46,031 nt of DNA, taken from assembly GCF_003205205.1 (NCBI RefSeq), contig NZ_QJRL01000034.1, positions 1-46,031 of the forward strand. Reading direction: 5' to 3'. The position numbers were made by a program, and so were the translations under genes. The notes beneath the pieces were generated by a model. The model was not told the origin of the DNA, did no database searches, and saw only the letters and a list, made by a program, of their open reading frames with translations. Of the stretch, positions 40,942-46,031 are shown in pieces (within the stretch, counting starts at the first letter, position 1; each line of letters starts with the position of its first letter). Origin of the DNA: Pseudomonas sp. LB-090624. Lineage in GTDB: Bacteria; Pseudomonadota; Gammaproteobacteria; Pseudomonadales; Pseudomonadaceae.

Positions 40942-43569
40942 TTAGCCGGTGTTGCGCAGCCCGGCGGCAATGCCCGCCACAGTCACCAGCAGGGCCTGCT
41001 CCAACGGGCTGTCCAGAGCGGCTTCGCGGCTGCGCGAGCGGGCCAGCAACTCGGCTTGCAGGCGGTGCAGCGGGTCCAGATAGGTATTACGCAGACTGAT
41101 GAATTCCAGTGTTTCGGGGCTGTGCGCCAGTAGCACCGGTTGCCCGGTCAGGCCCAGTACCACCTTGCACGACTGCGACAATAGGTCGCGCAATTGCGCA
41201 CCTAAAGGAAGCAAGTGCGGTTGCACCAGACGTTCGTCGTAGGCCTCGGCGATTTGCGCATCAGCCTTGGCCAGCACCATCTCCAGCATGTCGATGCGGG
41301 TGCGGAAAAACGGCCACTGCTCGCGCATTTGCGCAAGCAGGTCAGCCTGGCCCCGCGCCAGGGCATTGTTCAGCGCCGTCTCCCAGCCCAGCCAGGCTGG
41401 CAGCATCAGCCGGGTCTGGGTCCAGCCGAAGATCCATGGAATGGCCCGCAGGCTTTCGATGCCCCCAGCGCGGCGCTTGGCCGGCCGGCTGCCCAGCGGC
41501 AGGCGCCCCAATTCCTGCTCCGGCGTCGACTGGCGGAAGTACTCGACAAAATCGGGGTTCTCACGCACTACGCTGCGGTAGGCCTTGACGCCATCGGCGG
41601 CCAGTTGGTCCATTACCTCGCGCCAGGCTGGCTGCGGTGGCGGTGGTGGCAGCAGCGTGGCTTCGAGCACGGCAGCCAGGTAAAGGTTGAGGTTTTGCTC
41701 GGCAATGCCCGGCAACCCGAACTTGAAACGGATCATCTCGCCCTGCTCAGTGGTGCGGAACCGCCCCGCCACCGATCCTGGTGGCTGCGACAGGATCGCC
41801 GCGTGGGCCGGGCCACCACCCCGACCTACCGTGCCGCCACGGCCGTGGAACAGCAGCAGCTCGACCTGATGCTCGGCACAGATGCGCACCAGGTTTTCCT
41901 GCGCCCGGTACTGCGCCCAGGCCGCTGCCGTAGTGCCGGCGTCCTTGGCCGAGTCGGAGTAGCCGATCATCACTTCCTGCGGGCCACGCAGGCCAGCACG
42001 GTAGCCTGGCAGGCCAAGCAGGCGCTGCATCACCGGCCCGGCGTTGTCGAGGTCGGCCAGGGTTTCGAACAGCGGCACCACACGCATCGGCCGGGTCAGC
42101 CCAGCTTCCTTGAGTAGCAGTTGCACCGCCAGTACGTCCGAGGCCGCACCGGCCATGGAGATGACATAAGAACCCAGCGAAGCCGCCGGTGCTGCCGCAA
42201 CTTCCCGGCAGGTGGCCAGCACTTCGGCGGTATCGGCCTGTGGTTTGAAGTGTGCGGGTAACAGTGGCCTGCGGTTTTTCAGCTCGGCCTGGAGGAACTG
42301 GATGCGCTGCTCTTCGTCCCAGTCCGCATAACGCCCCAGGCCTAGGTAATCGGTGATTTCGGTCAGGGCATCACGGTGGCGGGCAGCGTCCTGGCGTACG
42401 TCCAGGCGGCCGAGGAACAGCCCGAAGGTGACTGCTCGGCGCAGGCAGTCGAGCAGCGGCCCTTCGGCGATCACGCCCATGCCGCATTCATGCAGCGACT
42501 GGTAGCACAGCTCCAGCGGCGCGATCAGGTCGCGGTTGTCCACCAGCACCTCGGCACTGGCCGGCTGGCTGCTGGCCAGTGCCGAATGGGCCCAGGCACG
42601 TGTGGCGCGCAGGCGGTCACGCAATTGCTTGAGCACGGCGCGGTAAGGTTCGGCGCTGTCACCCACCCGTTCGCGCAGCGCGTCATTGGCCTGCTGCATC
42701 GAAAGCTCGGCGGCCAGGGCATCGATATCGCGCAGGAACAAATCGGCGGCCATCCAGCGGGCCAGCAGCAGCACTTCGCGGGTGACGGCGGCGGTCACGT
42801 TGGGGTTGCCATCACGGTCGCCGCCCATCCACGAAGCGAAGCGGATCGGCGCTGCCTCGAGTGGCAGGCGCAGGCCAGTGGCCTCGAGCAAGGCCTTGTC
42901 GACCTTGCGCAGATGGCTGGGAATGGCGTGCCAGAGCGAATGCTCGATGACTGCGAAGCCCCACTTGGCTTCATCTACCGGCGTCGGCCGGGTGCGGCGG
43001 ATTTCTTCAGTGTGCCAGGCTTCGGCGATTAGCCGGCGCAGGCGCTCGCGCACCTGTTGTCGTTCGGCCGGGATCAGGTCGCGGTGGTCTTGCGCGGCCA
43101 GCTGGCCGGCAATGGCGTCGTATTTCTGGATCAGCGTGCGGCGGGCCACCTCGGTGGGGTGCGCGGTGAGCACCAACTGGATGTCCAGCTTGGCCAGTTG
43201 CCGGGCCAGGGCATCGTTGCTGTGGCCTGCCTGCTTCAGCCGCGCCAGCAGCTCAGGCAGTACCCGCGCTTCGAAGGGCTCGGGCTGGTCGGCGTCGCGG
43301 CGGCGGATCAGTTGGTATTGCTCGGCCATGTTGGCCAGGTTGAGGAACTGGTTGAAGGCCCTGGCCACCGGTAGCAGGTCTTCTTCGGCAAGGTCGGCCA
43401 GGGTCGAGCTCAGTTGCTCGCCGGGGCCGCGGCGGTCGGCCTTGGCGCTGTGGCGGATATCCTCGATCTTCTGCAAGAACGCATCGCCATGCTGCTGGCG
43501 AATGGTTTCGCCCAGCAGCTCACCCAACACATGGACATCTTCACGCAAACGCACATCGATATCGGTCAT
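40942..43569 (-). CDS. ppc: Phosphoenolpyruvate carboxylase
   Basis: Anaplerotic enzyme of 875 residues that carboxylates PEP to oxaloacetate. The catalytic His is in VLTAHPTEVARRTLIQKY, and the second signature, FHGRGGTVGRGGGPAHAAI, contains the conserved glycine loop. GGDRDGNPNVTA and the Arg/Lys-rich allosteric region are intact. The C-terminus reads GIAAGLRNTG, a variant of the usual QNTG end. The length is normal for Pseudomonas. It lies upstream of adk on the same strand with a 257-bp gap, so it is probably a separate unit. Confidence 0.96.
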   Translation of the reverse strand: MTDIDVRLREDVHVLGELLGETIRQQHGDAFLQKIEDIRHSAKADRRGPGEQLSSTLADLAEEDLLPVARAFNQFLNLANMAEQYQLIRRRDADQPEPFEARVLPELLARLKQAGHSNDALARQLAKLDIQLVLTAHPTEVARRTLIQKYDAIAGQLAAQDHRDLIPAERQQVRERLRRLIAEAWHTEEIRRTRPTPVDEAKWGFAVIEHSLWHAIPSHLRKVDKALLEATGLRLPLEAAPIRFASWMGGDRDGNPNVTAAVTREVLLLARWMAADLFLRDIDALAAELSMQQANDALRERVGDSAEPYRAVLKQLRDRLRATRAWAHSALASSQPASAEVLVDNRDLIAPLELCYQSLHECGMGVIAEGPLLDCLRRAVTFGLFLGRLDVRQDAARHRDALTEITDYLGLGRYADWDEEQRIQFLQAELKNRRPLLPAHFKPQADTAEVLATCREVAAAPAASLGSYVISMAGAASDVLAVQLLLKEAGLTRPMRVVPLFETLADLDNAGPVMQRLLGLPGYRAGLRGPQEVMIGYSDSAKDAGTTAAAWAQYRAQENLVRICAEHQVELLLFHGRGGTVGRGGGPAHAAILSQPPGSVAGRFRTTEQGEMIRFKFGLPGIAEQNLNLYLAAVLEATLLPPPPPQPAWREVMDQLAADGVKAYRSVVRENPDFVEYFRQSTPEQELGRLPLGSRPAKRRAGGIESLRAIPWIFGWTQTRLMLPAWLGWETALNNALARGQADLLAQMREQWPFFRTRIDMLEMVLAKADAQIAEAYDERLVQPHLLPLGAQLRDLLSQSCKVVLGLTGQPVLLAHSPETLEFISLRNTYLDPLHRLQAELLARSRSREAALDSPLEQALLVTVAGIAAGLRNTG

Positions 43570-43626
43570 TGGCCCTCTCTTCGGCGCGGCTCTGGCGCAC
43601 TGCTTCCCTTTCAGCCTTTACCCGAT

Positions 43627-43674
43627 CCCTGTGGCAGCGGGCATGCCCGCGAAGCATTCCACGCGGTGCCCGCA
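43627..43674. repeat. REP element upstream of ppc
   Basis: CCTGTGGCAGCGGGCATGCCCGC is followed by GAAGCATTCCACGCG and GTGCCCGC. The inner GCGGGCATGCCCGC is a perfect 14-bp palindrome. It lies in the divergent gap 43570-43811 between ppc and the 114-residue gene. Confidence 0.55.
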
Positions 43675-43811
43675 CACAAGAGGCCGAGACATGCACCCAA
43701 GAGTGCCCACAGCCGGCCGACGATGGCAAGCCGTGATCGGCCAAAGCAAACTAAAGTGAAAGCACACACTCCCATGCAGTACAGCCTTCACAGGCGCCCA
43801 TAGAGGTCATC

Positions 43812-44156
43812 ATGAAAATCCGTGAACTCGCCCAGCACTGGGAACAGAATGCCGCCGGCACCCTCAGCCGCACGGGCCATGTGTTGCACCTGGACCTGGA
43901 ATCCGAGGCGCGCCTGGCCGCGTTGATCGACATGTACCCCAAGCGCACTGCCGAGGAGCTGCTCGGCGAACTGGTAGCGGCCGCCCTGGAGGAGCTGGAG
44001 GCCAGCTTTCCGTACATACAGGGCCGCCAGGTCATCGCCACCGATGAAGAGGGCGATCCGTTGTACGAGGATGTTGGCCCTACACCGCGCTTCCTGTCGC
44101 TGTCGCGCCAGCACCTGCACAGCTTGAGCAACCACGGCGACGACAGCGAAAACTAA
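43812..44156 (+). CDS. Conserved hypothetical protein, possible ribbon-helix-helix fold
   Basis: Product of 114 residues, function not established; some Pseudomonas entries call it a pilin assembly protein, which nothing here supports. Residues about 25-66 read like a ribbon-helix-helix: strand HVLHLDLE, helix ARLAALIDMYP, turn, helix AEELLGELVAAALEELEAS. The C-terminal third is acidic with GRQVIATDEEGDPLYEDVGPTP. AGAGG five bases before the ATG supports the start. It is divergent from ppc, the same place as the P. aeruginosa homologue beside ppc. Confidence 0.75.
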   Translation: MKIRELAQHWEQNAAGTLSRTGHVLHLDLESEARLAALIDMYPKRTAEELLGELVAAALEELEASFPYIQGRQVIATDEEGDPLYEDVGPTPRFLSLSRQHLHSLSNHGDDSEN

Positions 44157-44170
44157 CCCCCCGCCCCGTC

Positions 44171-44197
44171 ATTCCGGGCCTCGCCCAGGCCCGGAAT
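44171..44197 (+). terminator. Hairpin after the 114-residue gene
   Basis: An 11-bp perfect stem ATTCCGGGCCT / AGGCCCGGAAT with a 5-nt loop lies 14 bases after the stop. There is no T tract, so termination may be weak or rho-aided. Confidence 0.55.
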
Positions 44198-44233
44198 ACC
44201 GCTGAGCCCTGCTAAAGTTCCGCACCCCCTCCG

Positions 44234-44249
44234 CTGACTGATCAGTCAG
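44234..44249. promoter_or_regulatory. Perfect 16-bp palindrome, possible operator
   Basis: CTGACTGATCAGTCAG is exactly self-complementary, has about 50% GC, and lies 31 bp before the -35 box of the AlgU-type promoter. Palindromes of this size and composition are typical of TetR-like or other dimeric regulator sites. The binding protein is unknown. Confidence 0.4.
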
Positions 44250-44280
44250 AAATAGTTATCCGATTACACGACTTTTTTCT

Positions 44281-44308
44281 GAACTATTGGAAAAACACTC
44301 CAGTCGGA
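44281..44308 (+). promoter_or_regulatory. Probable AlgU (RpoE-type) promoter
   Basis: GAACTA (44281-44286) and TCGGA (44304-44308) are 17 bases apart, close to the AlgU consensus GAACTT-N16/17-TCTGA. It lies about 127 bases before the DUF4398 lipoprotein start. In P. aeruginosa the downstream OmpA-family gene lptF is known to depend on AlgU. Confidence 0.6.
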
Positions 44309-44434
44309 GCCAATAGCCATCACGCTAAAACCCTGCACACCTGCACTTGTGCACCGATCAGCTGAAGCGCACGGAAATTGTCAGGGAATGAGCGATGGAC
44401 TGCTACGGACATCGTCGTTATCAGGAGTGATCCA

Positions 44435-44848
44435 ATGGAGCTGACCAACATGAAAACCCGCACTTTCAAACCGTCATCCACTCACGTGCGCGGGTTCAAG
44501 CTGGCCGCGCTGGCGCTGGGCAGTAGCCTGGTCCTGGCCGGCTGTGCGGGCAACCCGCCGACCGAGCAGTATGCGGTTACCCAGTCCGCCGTGAACTCCG
44601 CTGTCAGCGCTGGCGGCACCGAATTTGCCGCTGTTGAAATGAAAGCGGCGCAGGACAAGTTCAAGCAGGCCGAAATTGCCATGCACGACAAGAAGTACGA
44701 CGAGGCCAAGCGCCTGGCCCAACAGGCCGAGTGGGATGCCCGCCTCGCCGAACGCAAAGCCCAGGCAGCCAAAGCCCAGAAGGCCGTGCAGGATGCCCGT
44801 CAGGGCGTTCAGGACGTACGTGAGGAAGGCCTGCGCAGCGCTCAGTGA
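44435..44848 (+). CDS. DUF4398 lipoprotein
   Basis: Predicted lipoprotein of 137 residues. The signal ends in LVLAGC (Cys37), after an N-terminal region longer than usual; ATG 44450 would shorten it. ATG 44435 is preferred for AGGAG seven bases upstream. The mature part is Ala/Lys/Glu-rich and helical (AAVEMKAAQDKFKQAEIAMHDKKYDEAKRLAQQAEWDARLAERKAQ), as in DUF4398, and is probably coiled coil. Function is unknown. It lies 50 bp upstream of the OmpA-type lipoprotein and shares its promoter. Confidence 0.85.
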   Translation: MELTNMKTRTFKPSSTHVRGFKLAALALGSSLVLAGCAGNPPTEQYAVTQSAVNSAVSAGGTEFAAVEMKAAQDKFKQAEIAMHDKKYDEAKRLAQQAEWDARLAERKAQAAKAQKAVQDARQGVQDVREEGLRSAQ

Positions 44849-44898
44849 GCCCTGCCCCGCCAACCTTAGCCTTCGCACACGATCAAAGGATGAACACT

Positions 44899-45690
44899 AT
44901 GCGCAAACACGTCATGATTCCCGCCCTGCTGGCCCTGAGCGTAGGTCTTGCTGCCTGCTCGCACGACCCTAATGCCAATCTGGAAGCGGCCCGCACCAAT
45001 TTCTCCTCGCTGCAGAGCGACCCGCAAGCGAGCAAAGTGGCTGCACTGGAAACCAAGGACGCCCAGGACTGGCTGAACAAGGCCGACAAGGCCTACATGG
45101 ACCGTGAAGACGAGAAGAAAGTCGACCAACTCGCCTACCTGACCAACCAGCGCGTCGAAGTGGCCAAGCAGACTATCGCTCTGCGCACCGCCGAAGGTGA
45201 GCTGAAAAACGCCTCGGCTGAACGTGCCAAAGCCAAGCTGGACGCCCGCGATGCGCAGATCGCCAAGCTGCAGGACAGCCTCAACGCCAAGCAGACCGAC
45301 CGCGGTACGCTGGTGACCTTCGGTGACGTGCTGTTCGACTTCAACAAGGCCGAACTCAAGAGCAACGCCTACCCGAACATCACCAAGCTGGCGCAGTTCC
45401 TCCAGGAAAACCCGGAGCGCAAGGTGATCGTCGAGGGCTACACCGACAGCGTCGGCTCGGCCAACTACAACCAGACCCTGTCCGAACGCCGCGCCAACAG
45501 CGTGCGCATGGCGCTGGTGCGTGCCGGCGTAGACCCTGCGCGCGTCGTGTCCCAAGGCTACGGCAAGGAATACCCGGTGGCTGACAACGGCAGCAACTCG
45601 GGCCGTGCGCAGAACCGTCGCGTGGAGGTGACCATCTCCAACGACAACCAGCCAGTGGCACCACGCTCGGTGAGCCAGGTTCAGCAGTAA
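44899..45690 (+). CDS. DUF4398-OmpA lipoprotein (LptF-like)
   Basis: Outer-membrane lipoprotein of 263 residues with lipobox GLAAC (Cys20). Residues about 24-130 are helical, with DUF4398-like heptads (LEAARTNFSSLQSDPQASKVAALETKDAQ). The C-terminal OmpA domain has FGDVLFDFNKAELKSNAY, VEGYTDSVGSANYNQTLSERRANSV and AQNRRVEVTI, with the Asp and Arg that bind diaminopimelate of peptidoglycan. AAGGA eight bases before ATG 44899 favours it over ATG 44890. Position and architecture match P. aeruginosa lptF. It should tether the outer membrane to the cell wall under AlgU control. Confidence 0.88.
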   Translation: MRKHVMIPALLALSVGLAACSHDPNANLEAARTNFSSLQSDPQASKVAALETKDAQDWLNKADKAYMDREDEKKVDQLAYLTNQRVEVAKQTIALRTAEGELKNASAERAKAKLDARDAQIAKLQDSLNAKQTDRGTLVTFGDVLFDFNKAELKSNAYPNITKLAQFLQENPERKVIVEGYTDSVGSANYNQTLSERRANSVRMALVRAGVDPARVVSQGYGKEYPVADNGSNSGRAQNRRVEVTISNDNQPVAPRSVSQVQQ

Positions 45691-45710
45691 GGCTGGCTAG
45701 CTGACGTGAC

Positions 45711-45738
45711 AAGCCCCGCAATCGACGCGGGGCTTTTC
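45711..45738 (+). terminator. Rho-independent terminator after the OmpA lipoprotein gene
   Basis: AAGCCCCGC / GCGGGGCTT forms a 9-bp stem with a 7-nt loop and runs into TTCTTTG. It lies 20 bases after the stop codon. Confidence 0.88.
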
Positions 45739-45765
45739 TTTGTCCGCCGATAATGTGTTGGCGCC

Positions 45766-45819
45766 TGTGAGATCGAGCGCCGCCCGCGCGGCGCATCGCG
45801 AGCTGCGCTCGCTCCTACG
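45766..45819. repeat. REP-like element
   Basis: CCTGTGAGATCGAGCGCCGC is followed by CCGCGCGGCGC and GCGAGCTGCGCTCGCTCCTAC. GCGCCGCCCGCGCGGCGC is an imperfect palindrome, and GCGAGC-TGC-GCTCGC is a perfect inverted repeat. The type is frequent in P. putida-group genomes. Confidence 0.6.
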
Positions 45820-46031
45820 GTTGTTTCGGGCCAGTTATTTCTGGGGGATTTGCGCGCGAACGCCTTGGTACATGGCGCGATATCGCGTCGTAGAAACAAG
45901 GCGGTGATCGTGTCCCGGGAAGTGGTGTAACTCATCATGGCTCTTGCCATTGAGTTCGCCGTTTAGTTGATCACAGCTGACAGCTTGGCTTGTGGATTAT
46001 CGCTGACCGCTTCGAAGGCCTCCAACTGCAT
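45820..46031. other. Right-end stretch without a recognised gene; possible IS end
   Basis: No start with a good Shine-Dalgarno is seen. On the minus strand an open frame enters from the right edge and stops at 45963-45965, giving the last residues MQLEAFEAVSDNPQAKLSAVIN, which are not recognised. Just left of it, GATCGTGTCCCGGGAAGTGG followed by TGTAAC (45907-45932) resembles the terminal repeats of IS256-type elements from memory. Neither reading can be settled from 200 bases. Confidence 0.3.

Noticed and set aside
45681..45950. Minus-strand frame of 89 codons over the terminator and REP element
   Set aside because: It runs through a rho-independent terminator and a repeat, lacks a Shine-Dalgarno, and has no recognisable domain.

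Overview
The window is core chromosome of a Pseudomonas putida-group bacterium. GC content is high, the gene order is that of fluorescent pseudomonads, and short GC-rich inverted repeats of the P. putida REP type sit between genes. No rRNA, tRNA, CRISPR array or complete mobile element is visible. From memory, the gene order runs backwards along the KT2440 block from bamA to the OmpA-family lipoprotein downstream of ppc, and parts of it match P. aeruginosa PA1159-PA1163 and PA3673-PA3692. These comparisons were not computed.

Region 1 (1-8091, minus strand) is the translation and envelope cluster rpsB-tsf-pyrH-frr-uppS-cdsA-dxr-rseP-bamA. It links ribosome parts and recycling, UMP synthesis, the isoprenoid and undecaprenyl carrier pathway, phospholipid activation, the site-2 protease of the AlgU stress pathway and outer-membrane assembly. 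bamA is cut by the left edge. A divergent interval carries the rpsB promoter and a hairpin-rich leader.

Region 2 (8092-24459) starts with map, glnD and dapC on the plus strand. A convergent CPA1 sodium/proton antiporter follows, then a YffB/ArsC-like protein, dapD, the csdA-csdE sulfur-transfer pair, tcdA (opposite strand), the GH17-GT2 glucan synthase ndvB, dapE, rlmA, a small hypothetical gene and a cold-shock gene. dapC, dapD and dapE, three consecutive steps of the succinylase branch to diaminopimelate and lysine, lie within 11 kb but not in one operon.

Region 3 (24693-33624) holds plsB, a YbaY-family lipoprotein, a DUF4197 protein and a MexJK-like RND efflux pair with a divergent TetR regulator in the position of mexL. 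No outer-membrane channel gene accompanies the pump.

Region 4 (33625-34861) is the one clearly foreign-looking stretch: an AT-richer orphan RHS-core protein with a novel-looking C-terminal domain, flanked by REP debris. It is the best candidate for something undescribed.

Region 5 (34862-46031) contains rsmJ, a protein with an internal duplication, an extensin-like protein, an ICL/PEPM-family enzyme, a DUF72 protein, a small conserved protein, tsaB, adk, ppc, a possible ribbon-helix-helix protein, and a DUF4398 lipoprotein followed by a DUF4398-OmpA lipoprotein. A good AlgU-type promoter precedes that last pair. The right end may enter an insertion sequence, but too little is visible to be sure.
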